Positions 6,369 through 13,485 of a stretch of 13,485 nt of DNA are shown piece after piece. Each line of letters begins with the position of its first letter. The stretch's first letter is position 1. The DNA comes from JAWXCM01 sp034408745 (GTDB taxonomy: Bacteria; Acidobacteriota; Terriglobia; Bryobacterales; Bryobacteraceae): positions 1-13,485 of the forward strand of contig JAWXCM010000387.1 in assembly GCA_034408745.1 (NCBI GenBank), written 5' to 3'. Under the pieces are notes generated by a model. That model made no database searches. It was given only the letters and a program-made list of their open reading frames with translations, and had not been told where the DNA came from. The translations under genes and the position numbers were made by a program.

Positions 6369-7238
6369 CTATTTCCAGGGGGCCGGCGGAGGGGCGCTCG
6401 GCTTGACGGGCTTGCGGCTGCGGATCTCGCGGACCAGGGCCGAGTCCTTTGCTTCCGCGGCGGCCTGAGCCAGCACCGATGCCGCTTCGTTGGTGGCGCC
6501 GGACTGCGTGAGGGCGTCGAAGGCTTCCAGCAGCGCCTGGGCGCGGATGCCGGAATCGGCTGCAAGTTGAACGGCGACGCGCAGGAACTGGAGCGCTTTG
6601 TTGGGGTCCTTGCGGCCATGAAGGTACAGCTTGCCGAGTCCAAGGCCCGCGGCAGATGCCTGGGGGGCATGGTGATGGGCCTGCAGGAGGGACTCGGCCG
6701 TTTTGGCGGCAGAGTCGCGGCCTGTGAAGTCGAGGCGCTGGAGGGATTCCGCGAGGGCGGGGTCGGCCTGCAATGCCTGCCACCATGCGGTCTCGGCGGC
6801 ACTGGCCGGCGGGTGGACCGTCAGGCTGGTCTGCGCGTAGAGCGGGTTGTCGAGGCCCAGCCCTTTGTACTGCAGATTGAACTGATAGCGGCCAGGCGGG
6901 AGCGCTACGGTGAGGTCCTTCACCAGCGGTTCGGTGGCTTTGATGACGTGGGATTCGGGCTTGCTTTCGCTGGCGTTCCAGCCGGGGCCGGTGTACTGGG
7001 TGCGCTCGCCGTTGCTCAGGTTGAGGAGCCAGAGTTCGAAGTTGCCGGACTCAGGGCTGATATCCGGCACTCCGCTGACGTCGCCTTTGCGCGTTTCGAT
7101 GGTGGCGCGGAGCGTGACCGGCGCGCCTGGCGCGGCATCGGCGGTGACGGCGGCGAGGCTTAGGTTCAGGTCGCTGGAATTCTCGGCCGGGCTGAGTGCG
7201 GCGGCCGCGGCAGTCAGTCCAAAGAAACGTCTGGTCAT
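6369..7238 (-). CDS. Exported beta-rich / TPR-like protein of unknown function, Tat-like signal
   Basis: The 289-aa product opens with TRRFFGL (2-8), fitting the twin-arginine pattern (S/T)RRxF, followed by a short hydrophobic run and a possible cleavage at SPA-EN (18). Residues about 22-143 look like a beta-sandwich or Ig-like domain (DLNLSLAAVTADAAPGAPVT, NFELWLLNLSNGER, LPPGRYQFNLQYKGLGLDNP, QTSLTVHPP). Residues about 148-275 are alpha-helical and TPR-like (GLGLGKLYLHGRKDPNKALQ, ALLEAFDALTQSGATNEAAS), and the tail is proline-rich. No enzyme motif is seen. The start codon overlaps the stop of the oxidoreductase as ATGA, with no own Shine-Dalgarno, so it depends on coupled translation. A structural or adaptor role in the extracytoplasmic part of this operon is inference. 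The RR could be coincidental in a Sec signal. Confidence 0.82.
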   Translation of the reverse strand: MTRRFFGLTAAAAALSPAENSSDLNLSLAAVTADAAPGAPVTLRATIETRKGDVSGVPDISPESGNFELWLLNLSNGERTQYTGPGWNASESKPESHVIKATEPLVKDLTVALPPGRYQFNLQYKGLGLDNPLYAQTSLTVHPPASAAETAWWQALQADPALAESLQRLDFTGRDSAAKTAESLLQAHHHAPQASAAGLGLGKLYLHGRKDPNKALQFLRVAVQLAADSGIRAQALLEAFDALTQSGATNEAASVLAQAAAEAKDSALVREIRSRKPVKPSAPPPAPWK

Positions 7239-8302
7239 GCGGTCACCGCTGCCGCATGCCCGGGTCCGATGATCGTCGACATGCCGGCCGAGATCACTTC
7301 CTGGGCCCGCAGGCCGTCGCGGTGCGTGGTGGGGAAACTGGCGCCGGTGTTGCAGCAGTCGAGGAACGCGGCCACTTCGCTCTTGTACGCGTCGCCGAAG
7401 CGGTCGATGAATTCAGGCAGGGGCTGCTGTTCGTACTGGCGCTGTTTGAAGACCTTGAAGGCGAGTGGCTCACCGCGGCCCCGGCGGCCATATGCTTCGA
7501 CCGTAATATCGAAGGGGCGCTGGTCGAAGCGGCCGACGTGGATCTGTCCTTCTTCGCCGTAGATGACGCTCTCCACGCGATAGCCGGAGACGTGGTTACG
7601 GCTGACCTGCACCTGCGCCACCATCTCGCCTTCGAACCACATGTAGAGCAGTGCGTCGTCGAAGTCCTCTTTGCAGGTGGTGCGCCGATAGCTGGAAATG
7701 CGCGTGCCGATGGACAGCGCACGCACCGGAACCTGACCCGTGAGCCACAGGATTTCGTCGACATTATGGACCGACATATCGGGCAAAATGCCGGGGCTGC
7801 TGTAGCCATTCGGCGCGGGATTCGAGTCCTCCAGCGAAGAATAAATCTTAAATACGCGGCCCACCATGCCGCTCTTCATTAATTCTTTCGCGTATTGCAG
7901 TGGCGCGTCGCAGCGGCGCTGGAAGGCCAGCATCACAGCGTCGGGGTGGTGGCGGTCGAGCTGCGCGGCAAACTCGCGGTCGCCTTCCAGCGCACCTGTG
8001 AGCGGCTTCTCCAGGAGTATTCGCTGACCGGCGGCGATCAGCTCTTCCGCGTGGGCGCGATGCTCATCCGTAGGCGTCACTACGACACTGGCCCTGGCCA
8101 CTCCGGAGGCAATCAGCGCGCCGATGGAATCGAAGGTGGGGATGCCTCCGCCGAGCCCGTCAGCGACTTTGCGGGCGCGCTCGATGTCCCTGTCGACGAT
8201 GGCTGCGAGGGTGCACTTCCCTTCCCTTGCCAGTTCCTGCACATGCAGCGCGTGGATGACACCCATCCGACCCACACCCACAACCGCAACTGGTAACGAC
8301 AT
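7235..8302 (-). CDS. Gfo/Idh/MocA family NAD(P)-dependent oxidoreductase, inositol dehydrogenase-like
   Basis: The 355-aa product has the family layout. An N-terminal Rossmann fold carries VAVVGVGRMG (5-14), and EKP (98-100) supplies the active-site K99. The C-terminal alpha/beta domain begins near residue 125. D175 and H179 in LPDMSVHNVDEILWLTG (173-189) have the same D-x3-H spacing as the catalytic pair of myo-inositol 2-dehydrogenase. It should oxidise or reduce a hydroxyl on a polyol or sugar in the cytoplasm; the substrate cannot be told, so no gene name is given. The start at ATG 8302 is clear, with AAGGAG 4 nt upstream and the Rossmann fold starting at once; longer in-frame extensions would run into the upstream gene. 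It lies 14 nt after the DUF1501 stop and overlaps the next gene by 4 bp. MocA genes often neighbour DUF1501/DUF1553 pairs. Confidence 0.92.
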   Translation of the reverse strand: MSLPVAVVGVGRMGVIHALHVQELAREGKCTLAAIVDRDIERARKVADGLGGGIPTFDSIGALIASGVARASVVVTPTDEHRAHAEELIAAGQRILLEKPLTGALEGDREFAAQLDRHHPDAVMLAFQRRCDAPLQYAKELMKSGMVGRVFKIYSSLEDSNPAPNGYSSPGILPDMSVHNVDEILWLTGQVPVRALSIGTRISSYRRTTCKEDFDDALLYMWFEGEMVAQVQVSRNHVSGYRVESVIYGEEGQIHVGRFDQRPFDITVEAYGRRGRGEPLAFKVFKQRQYEQQPLPEFIDRFGDAYKSEVAAFLDCCNTGASFPTTHRDGLRAQEVISAGMSTIIGPGHAAAVTA

Positions 8303-8306
8303 GGTT

Positions 8307-8312
8307 CTCCTT
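8307..8312 (-). promoter_or_regulatory. Ribosome binding site AAGGAG of the oxidoreductase gene
   Basis: AAGGAG on the minus strand ends 4 nt before the ATG at 8302. It is the strongest Shine-Dalgarno in this operon and rules out the longer in-frame starts up to 8476, which would overlap the DUF1501 gene. Confidence 0.75.
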
Positions 8313-8316
8313 AAAA

Positions 8317-9720
8317 TTACGAGAATAAATCCAAAACTGGTTTGCCCTTGCCGTCCGCGGTCACATAAAAAGGGCGCTTTTCCACGGTGTATGACAGGTT
8401 CGGCGGAATTCCGAGAGCGTGATAAATGGTAGCGTGCAGATCGTCGATGGTTACGGGATTCTCGACGATGGCACATGGGCGTTCATCGGCGGTCTTGCCG
8501 TAAAGGTGGCCACGTTTGATGCCGCCGCCGAACAGCAGCACGCTGCCCGCTTCGGTGAAGTGTCGATGCATGCCGTAGTGCTTCATCTCGGTCATGCGGT
8601 CGGGCACCTTGACCTGATCCTGCACGGTCTTGCCGGGTTTGCCCTCGGTCATCATGTCGCGGCCGAACTCACTGGCGAGCACGATGAGAGTGCGGTCGAG
8701 GAGGCCTCGCTGTTCCAGATCGAGGATGAGCTGCGAGACCGGCCCGTCGATCTCTTCCTTCATTCCACGGGCTCGCGTGTGGCCGTTTTCGTGGGTGTCC
8801 CAGTGGCGGAACGGGATGTACTCGGTAGTGACTTCGACGAAGCGTGCGCCGGATTCGACGAGGCGGCGCGCGAGCAGACAGCCCTGTCCGAAGCGCGTCG
8901 GGCCGTAAGGTTTGGCGGTCTTTTCGGGTTCCTTCGCGAGGTCGAAGGCCTGGGCAGCGGGCGAGGCGAGCAGGCGGTGCGCGTTCTCCATCGACCGCAG
9001 CATGGATTCCTGCTGATATCCGCTGCCGTATTTGCCAACCGGGCTGGCATCGACCAGACGCTTGTACTGCGCGTAGCGGTTGGCGAAACGGCCGGAGCTG
9101 ATGTGTACGGGAGGGCGGACGCGCGAAGCGGCATCGGACGGGTCGGGGATGAAGAACGGGCCGAACTCGCTGCCGAGGAATCCGGCGGTGTGGAACGCTT
9201 TGATCGCGTCGCTTTCGGCGCCGATATCGAGGTTCTGGCCGACGTCGATGAAGGCCGGCATGTCGAGGTGTTTTGGGCCGAGGGTGCGGGAGATCATCGC
9301 GCCCATGTGCGGCACTGCGAGCGACTGCGGCGGCGTGTATCCGGTGTGCCAGTGGAACTGATGGCGGGCGTGGAGGATATGGCCGAGGTCGCCCACACGG
9401 TGGCTGCGCAGCAGCGTGCCGCGGTCCATGATTTTGGCGATGCGCTCCAGTCCATGGGACAGCTTGATGTTGTCCACCACGGTATCGATCTGCGGAAACG
9501 TGCTGAGCACGCGGTTGCTTTCAAGGCCCGTTTCGTAAGGCGTGTAGCGCTTGGGGTCGAAGGTCTCGGTCTGGGCCATGCCTCCGGCCATCCAGAGCAG
9601 CACCAGTGTGTCGGCTTTGGCCGCGGGGCGGGTTTGGGCGTTGAGCACGGGCTGGCGTCCGGCGGCTGCTGCCAGCGCCGCGGCTCTGCTCAGGTGCATA
9701 AAATGGCGTCTACTGAACAT
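8317..9720 (-). CDS. DUF1501 family exported protein
   Basis: The 467-aa product matches the DUF1501 family, which has an alkaline-phosphatase/sulfatase-like fold and no established reaction. The N-terminus MFSRRHFMHLSRAAALAAAA carries SRRHFM (3-8), a twin-arginine signal, as is usual for the family. Characteristic stretches are LLWMAGGMAQTETFDPKRY (41-59), the His-rich GHILHARHQFHWHTGY (113-128), HWDTHENGHTRARGM (306-320), LIVLASEFGRDMMTEG (345-360) and LLFGGGIKRGHLYGKTADE (395-413). The conserved D, H and E residues in them are the likely metal ligands. It starts at ATG 9720 with GGAG 7 nt upstream and overlaps the end of the DUF1549/DUF1553 gene by 11 bp. These two families are usual neighbours and probably work together outside the cytoplasm, perhaps on polysaccharide. 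The family call is firm; the function is not known. Confidence 0.93.
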   Translation of the reverse strand: MFSRRHFMHLSRAAALAAAAGRQPVLNAQTRPAAKADTLVLLWMAGGMAQTETFDPKRYTPYETGLESNRVLSTFPQIDTVVDNIKLSHGLERIAKIMDRGTLLRSHRVGDLGHILHARHQFHWHTGYTPPQSLAVPHMGAMISRTLGPKHLDMPAFIDVGQNLDIGAESDAIKAFHTAGFLGSEFGPFFIPDPSDAASRVRPPVHISSGRFANRYAQYKRLVDASPVGKYGSGYQQESMLRSMENAHRLLASPAAQAFDLAKEPEKTAKPYGPTRFGQGCLLARRLVESGARFVEVTTEYIPFRHWDTHENGHTRARGMKEEIDGPVSQLILDLEQRGLLDRTLIVLASEFGRDMMTEGKPGKTVQDQVKVPDRMTEMKHYGMHRHFTEAGSVLLFGGGIKRGHLYGKTADERPCAIVENPVTIDDLHATIYHALGIPPNLSYTVEKRPFYVTADGKGKPVLDLFS

Positions 9721-11926
9721 ACTGAAACTCCGGTGAGAGCACGAGGCTCCAGAGCAGGTCTTCGAGTCCGGCCGCGGGGTCTTTCTGACCTCGCAGGATT
9801 TGCATTGCGACCTCGCGTTCTTTGGGCGCGGGATCTCGGCTGAGGGCGTGGCGGAACAGGCGCAAGATCAGGCGGACCTGGTCGGTGTCGGGCGGCACGC
9901 CGGTGAATGGCGGCTCGCCGGTGACTCCGGTGAGAGCTTTCATCTCAGGCTGTACGTCGCCCCGGAAGATCAGGAAGCGGACTTTCGGTGCGATGTCGCT
10001 GACCTGCGTGGAGGCGTCCGATCCGGCCTTCGCTTTGAAGCGCGTCTGGCCTTTCACGTCGAGGTCGATCTCGGTGGGGAGCTTCACCAGGACGGCTTTG
10101 GCCGGGGCTTTCGCGTCCTTCAGGGTGATCTCGCCATTGATGCCCGGCAGCGGCGACGCCGGGTCTTCGATCCACCCCGCTTTCACCCGCAGTGGATCGT
10201 AGGAATCGCGGTCGACCACCAGCAGGCGAAGCTTGTCGATGCCTGTGATGTCGAGGTCGACGGTGGCGGTCGCGTTGGTGATGACGCCGCTGTCCCAGAG
10301 CGGGGCGGGCGGCTGGGCTGGGAGTTGCCCCAGCATGCGCCTGGCTCCGTCGCGCAATGTGGTGGACAGGGTTTCGCCGTTCACCAGTTCCAGCATCTGC
10401 AGTGTGGTCGGGTCATTCAACCGCTCCGTTACAGCGAGGTCGCGGGCGGGGCGGCCGAGGGCACCCGACAGGCTCGACGGCTTGAAACGCCAGTCGCGGG
10501 CGTAGACTCCGGGCTGCGGCTTTGCTCCCGACAGAACGCGCCACTCGCCGGTGAGGGCCGAGACGGAATCGACGAACTGCTCGGCGGTAAGGCGGCGATG
10601 CAGCGGGCCTCGGAAGACGTATCTTTTCTCGCCTGGAGGGAGTGCGACGGCTGGCAGTTGGTACGCGTTCGAGGTCAGGATGGTGGTGAGCAGCCAGTCG
10701 ATGTCATAGCCGTGCTCGACGAAATCGACGGAGAGGGCGTCGAGCAGTGCTGGGTTCCAGGGCTCGGCGTCCATGTCGTCGGCGGGTTCCACGATGCCGC
10801 GGCCCATCAGCCTCGCCCAGACCCGGTTGACCAGCGTGCGGGGGAGGCGGCCATTCTCGCGTTTTGTGAACAGGTCGGCGGCTACTCGGCGGCGTTCGGC
10901 GAGCGTGGCGTCGTTGCCGCGGGGCATCTCACCCAGTTCCGGAAACAGGAATCTGGGCGTCGACATGACACCTGTTTTGTTGTCACAGCGGACTAATTCG
11001 AGAGGCTTTTCCGAGAAAAAGCTTGCCATTCCGTAGGCGTCTTTGAGTTTCCATTTGCTGATAAAGCTGTCGTGGCAGGAGTTGCACTTCAGGTTCACGC
11101 CCAGGAAGACCTGGCTGCTGTTTTGCGCGGCCTGCATCACGGGCACCTGACTGGCGTTGACGTCGCCACGCCAGTTCACGCCGACAATAAAGCCTTCCGA
11201 GCCCATGTTTGCCGGAGGGTCGATGAGTTCCCGCACCATCTGGCTGTAGGGTTTGTTCTTCTCCAGTGTCGCCAGCAGCCAGGTGGTGATGGATTTCCGG
11301 TCGCCGATGTAGGTGACGCCCTCGTCATTATGCAGTAAATCGTTCCAGAAGCTGACCCAGTTTTCGGCGAATTGCTTCCTGCCGGCGAGTAATTCCCGGA
11401 CTAATGCAGCGCGTTTGCCGGGAGACTTGTCCCTGAGGAAAGAATCCAGTTGCGCGGGCGATGGCGGGACACCCCAGAGGTCGAGGTATACGCGGCGGGC
11501 GTAGACCGAATCGCCGACGAGTCCGGTGGAGCCGATCCCGAGCACGGAGTCGATGGACCGCGCCGGTCCGGCGAGCCCGAGCTTCGCTTCCCATGTCGAG
11601 GCTGCGGCGGGCGCCGGAGCCCCGGAGTCGATCCAGCTACGAATTGCTGCGACCTCGGCCTGAGGCAGCGGCGGCGCGCCCAGGGGCATCCGAGGCTGCT
11701 TCTCGCCGGTGATGCGCTGCAGCAGCGGGCTCGACGCGCTCCTGCCGGGGACGACGGACTTGAGGACGAGAGCATCGCGGGTGTCGACGCGCAGGCCGCC
11801 GGACGCGAGGTTCGCGTTGTGGCACGACGCGCAGCGGGATTTCAGGATGGCCCACGCCTCCTGTGTCTGCGCAGGCAGCACAGTGAAGGCAAGGGCAAAG
11901 ACGGAGAGGGCTCGAAGGAAATGCAC
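9710..11926 (-). CDS. DUF1549/DUF1553 (PSCyt1-PSCyt2-PSD1) c-type-cytochrome-like exported protein
   Basis: From GTG 11926 the product is 738 aa. It has a Sec signal (MHFLRALSVFALAFTVLPA, cleavage near 19), then a PSCyt1-type segment with heme motif CASCH (32-36) in LKSRCASCHNANLASGGLRV. A DUF1549 domain (about 125-310) follows with YARRVYLDLWGVPPSPAQLD and a second motif CNSCH (281-285). The DUF1553 domain begins near 344 (LVNRVWARLMGRGIVEPADD, 365-384). A beta-rich insert spans about 541-660. It ends with the usual RLFRHALSRDPAPKEREVA and SLVLSPEFQYVQ. Each CxxCH could hold covalent heme c, implying periplasmic electron transfer or redox chemistry; the substrate is unknown. The alternative ATG at 11968 would add 14 basic residues and lacks a Shine-Dalgarno; the GTG has weak GAGAG upstream and a better signal peptide. 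It is the first gene of the five-gene unit. Confidence 0.9.
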   Translation of the reverse strand: MHFLRALSVFALAFTVLPAQTQEAWAILKSRCASCHNANLASGGLRVDTRDALVLKSVVPGRSASSPLLQRITGEKQPRMPLGAPPLPQAEVAAIRSWIDSGAPAPAAASTWEAKLGLAGPARSIDSVLGIGSTGLVGDSVYARRVYLDLWGVPPSPAQLDSFLRDKSPGKRAALVRELLAGRKQFAENWVSFWNDLLHNDEGVTYIGDRKSITTWLLATLEKNKPYSQMVRELIDPPANMGSEGFIVGVNWRGDVNASQVPVMQAAQNSSQVFLGVNLKCNSCHDSFISKWKLKDAYGMASFFSEKPLELVRCDNKTGVMSTPRFLFPELGEMPRGNDATLAERRRVAADLFTKRENGRLPRTLVNRVWARLMGRGIVEPADDMDAEPWNPALLDALSVDFVEHGYDIDWLLTTILTSNAYQLPAVALPPGEKRYVFRGPLHRRLTAEQFVDSVSALTGEWRVLSGAKPQPGVYARDWRFKPSSLSGALGRPARDLAVTERLNDPTTLQMLELVNGETLSTTLRDGARRMLGQLPAQPPAPLWDSGVITNATATVDLDITGIDKLRLLVVDRDSYDPLRVKAGWIEDPASPLPGINGEITLKDAKAPAKAVLVKLPTEIDLDVKGQTRFKAKAGSDASTQVSDIAPKVRFLIFRGDVQPEMKALTGVTGEPPFTGVPPDTDQVRLILRLFRHALSRDPAPKEREVAMQILRGQKDPAAGLEDLLWSLVLSPEFQYVQ

Positions 11927-11945
11927 GCTTCTCTCTATTTTAAGC

Positions 11946-11966
11946 GGGACGCGGCCCCGGCGTCCC
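11946..11966 (-). promoter_or_regulatory. GC-rich 7-bp hairpin in the leader of the minus-strand operon
   Basis: GGGACGC (11946-11952) and GCGTCCC (11960-11966) form a perfect stem with a 7-nt loop. On the minus strand it ends about 20 nt before the preferred GTG start at 11926; if translation begins at ATG 11968 the hairpin falls inside codons 1-8. No T run follows on either strand, so it is not a typical terminator. A role in mRNA stability or translation control is inference. Confidence 0.3.
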
Positions 11967-12001
11967 ATGTGGCGGCGACACTCTAACTAACATGCCTGGG
12001 A

Positions 12002-12031
12002 CAGACATGGCGACTATTTAAGTTATATACT
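12002..12031 (+). promoter_or_regulatory. Candidate sigma-70-type promoter of the glycosyltransferase gene
   Basis: CAGACA (12002-12007; four of six match TTGACA) and TATACT (12026-12031; five of six match TATAAT) are separated by 18 bp, about 38 nt upstream of the GTG start. The minus strand of the same AT-rich patch reads TATAAC (12027-12022), a possible -10 for the divergent operon, but I found no convincing -35 for it. Confidence 0.4.
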
Positions 12032-12052
12032 CGGCTGGCATTGATCGGTTCG

Positions 12053-12058
12053 AGGAGA
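12053..12058 (+). promoter_or_regulatory. Ribosome binding site AGGAGA of the glycosyltransferase gene
   Basis: AGGAGA lies 10 nt before the GTG at 12069. The spacing is at the long end, but no other start codon lies closer, and the product's conserved N-terminal strand begins right after this GTG. Confidence 0.6.
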
Positions 12059-12068
12059 TTCGCTTTTC

Positions 12069-13298
12069 GTGCGCCCGCGTCTGAGAGTTGCGTTGTTCAC
12101 CGACAGTTACCAGGAATCGAACGGAGTGGCGACACTCTGCCGTGAATACGCGTCTTATGCGGAGCGAAGCCGCATACCTATGTTCTGTGCGTTTGGCGGG
12201 ACGGAAACGCGCTTTCGCCGGAGCGGGTCGTTGCACGAACTGGAGCTGCGGCGAGGTCCGCTGTCTTTCGGCGTCGACGCGGGCCTTTCCTGCGACCCCT
12301 TTCTCACCCGGCACAGAGATATTGTTGTGGAGAAGCTGCGGGAGTTTGGGCCGGACCTGGTGCACATTACCGGACCCGGTGACGTCAGCGTCCTTGGACT
12401 TCTCGCCGCCAGGCTGGCCGGCGTGCCGATAGTCGCGTCCTGGCACACCAACCTGCATGAGTACTCGCAGAGGCGCGTCGAGTCGACCTTGTCTTACCTG
12501 CCAGATGCGGCGCGATCATTTGTAAGTGGCCGGGCGTGCAACGGGACTCTCTGGGCAGTTACTAACTTCTACCGGCTCGCGCACTTTGTTGCCGCCCCGA
12601 ATCAGGACGCGGTCGATCTGTTGGTCTCCAGAACGAAACGTCCGGCGTTCCTGATGGCGCATGGTGTGAACACGGAGATGTTCACACCAGCCCGGCGGAA
12701 GCGTTCGGATGCGCGTTTCTGCATCGGTTATGTTGGCCGCCTGACCCCGGAGAAAAACGTTCGCGCGCTGGCCGAGCTGGAACGCAGACTGCTTTCTCTC
12801 GGCGAGACGGACTTTCGAATACTGCTGGTGGGAGAAGGCAGTGAGCGCGACTGGCTGCGATCCCACATGAAGACGGCCGATACGGTCGGCGTCCTGCGTG
12901 GCGATGCGCTCGCCGATGCGTTCGCGAGTATGGATGCGTTCGTGTTTCCGTCTCTCACGGACACGTTCGGTCTGGTGATTCTGGAAGCCATGTCCTCCGG
13001 CGTTCCGGTGATCCTGAACTCCGAGACTGGTTCCCACGCCGGAGTACGAGACGGCATCGACGGATTTCTCGGGTGCGATTTCGTGTCGGGCGTCCGAACC
13101 CTGATGCACTGCCCGGCCACCCGCTTTCGCATGGCTGCAGCCGCCAGAGCGAGTGCGTGCGACAGAGCCTGGCCGGGGGTGTTTGAAGACCTCCACCGCA
13201 TCTATCACGACGGCCTCGATGCGCAGGAAACGCGCAGGCGAATGCCGACGAGGCGGTTCGGACCGCCTGCCACAAACGGCGCAGCGGCGGCACACTGA
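12069..13298 (+). CDS. GT4 family glycosyltransferase (GT-B fold)
   Basis: The 409-aa product is a GT-B glycosyltransferase of family GT4, close in style to lipid alpha-mannosyl/glycosyltransferases (PimB-, MgtA- or SqdX-like). The acceptor half starts with VALFTDSYQESNGVATL (7-23) and contains PDLVHITGPG (95-104) and SWHTNLHEY (124-132). The linker carries MAHGVNTEMFTP (196-207). The donor half shows GYVGRLTPEKNV (220-231), ILLVGEGSERDWL (251-263) and FPSLTDTFGLVILEAMSSGVPV (293-314), where the usual E-x7-E is D298-x7-E306. It transfers a sugar from a nucleotide donor to a lipid or glycan at the cytoplasmic membrane face; donor and acceptor cannot be told. No signal peptide or membrane segment is seen. 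It begins with GTG, stands alone with its own promoter candidate, and is divergent from the five-gene unit. The C-terminal 20 residues are basic and alanine-rich and may be disordered. Confidence 0.9.
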   Translation: MRPRLRVALFTDSYQESNGVATLCREYASYAERSRIPMFCAFGGTETRFRRSGSLHELELRRGPLSFGVDAGLSCDPFLTRHRDIVVEKLREFGPDLVHITGPGDVSVLGLLAARLAGVPIVASWHTNLHEYSQRRVESTLSYLPDAARSFVSGRACNGTLWAVTNFYRLAHFVAAPNQDAVDLLVSRTKRPAFLMAHGVNTEMFTPARRKRSDARFCIGYVGRLTPEKNVRALAELERRLLSLGETDFRILLVGEGSERDWLRSHMKTADTVGVLRGDALADAFASMDAFVFPSLTDTFGLVILEAMSSGVPVILNSETGSHAGVRDGIDGFLGCDFVSGVRTLMHCPATRFRMAAAARASACDRAWPGVFEDLHRIYHDGLDAQETRRRMPTRRFGPPATNGAAAAH

Positions 13299-13336
13299 GC
13301 GGGAGCAGCTGTCGCTTTCTGGTGGTACGGCCATGC

Positions 13337-13362
13337 CACCGCCGCCGGTGTATACGGCGGTG
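13337..13362 (+). terminator. Hairpin downstream of the glycosyltransferase, weak terminator candidate
   Basis: CACCGCCG (13337-13344) pairs with CGGCGGTG (13355-13362) around a 10-nt loop, 38 nt after the stop. No T run follows, so it does not fit a classical intrinsic terminator; Rho-dependent ending or 3'-end protection is possible. The remaining sequence to 13485 shows no gene or repeat that I can support. Confidence 0.25.
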
Positions 13363-13485
13363 TCCAGGTCGGGGCTGGACGTCACCTGTGCTCCGCAAAA
13401 ACTTCTCGCGGAGTGATCGACCTGCGCGTAACGTCTGGTAACGTGCGATGCTGAGCCTTTCATGCCCTCACCAGTGAGTCTTTCC

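Noticed and set aside
8303..8476. Longer N-terminus for the oxidoreductase, starting at 8476
   Set aside because: It would overlap the DUF1501 gene by 160 bp and put unrelated residues before the Rossmann strand. The strong AAGGAG before ATG 8302 decides the start.
8419..10996. Two long plus-strand open frames (474 and 398 codons)
   Set aside because: They are antisense to the DUF1501 and DUF1549/DUF1553 genes, whose motifs and signals are clear. The composition is that of shadows.
12516..13463. Minus-strand open frame of 315 codons opposite the glycosyltransferase
   Set aside because: It is the antisense shadow of a well-supported GT4 gene, with no motif or ribosome site.

Overview
The window is GC-rich, densely packed bacterial DNA that most resembles Acidobacteriota, probably the Bryobacterales/Solibacter side. 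The basis is a VWFA protein of the acidobacterial type (TIGR03436-like) beside a CxxCH DUF1549/DUF1553 protein, a DUF1501 protein and a Gfo/Idh/MocA oxidoreductase, a set typical of Acidobacteriota, Planctomycetota and Verrucomicrobiota. The assignment is inferred from gene families and was not tested by a database search. No tRNA, rRNA, transposase or CRISPR array was seen.

Layout, left to right. (1) 1-168: four copies of a roughly 40-bp tandem repeat that runs off the left edge and touches the stop codon of the next gene. (2) 169-1551 (-): CCA-adding tRNA nucleotidyltransferase. (3) 1552-1695: divergent intergenic region with a perfect 7-5-7 dyad. (4) 1696-6095 (+): a two-gene unit made of a 1128-aa exported protein of unknown family and a VWFA-type protein with a degenerate metal site. 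(5) 11926-6071 (-): a five-gene unit in transcription order: c-type-cytochrome-like DUF1549/DUF1553 protein, DUF1501 protein, Gfo/Idh/MocA oxidoreductase, exported beta-rich/TPR-like protein, and a 97-aa RNase III-like (Mini-III-like) protein. Its junctions are an 11-bp overlap, a 14-nt gap, a 4-bp ATGA overlap and a 4-nt gap. Its last gene overlaps the VWFA gene tail to tail by 25 bp. (6) 11927-12068: divergent promoter region. (7) 12069-13298 (+): GT4 glycosyltransferase. (8) 13299-13485: no gene seen.

How the genes may work together. DUF1549/DUF1553 and DUF1501 proteins are commonly encoded as neighbours and are thought to act outside the cytoplasm. The MocA enzyme would act on a sugar-like or polyol substrate in the cytoplasm. 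The odd member is the small RNase III-like protein at the end of this otherwise export and carbohydrate-related unit. The most unusual items are that passenger gene, the very large unrecognised exported protein paired with a VWFA protein that has lost MIDAS residues, a carbohydrate-binding-like insert in the DUF1553 protein, a terminator-like hairpin inside the convergent RNase gene, and an 11-bp perfect inverted repeat inside the glycosyltransferase. No clearly new system is proven here.
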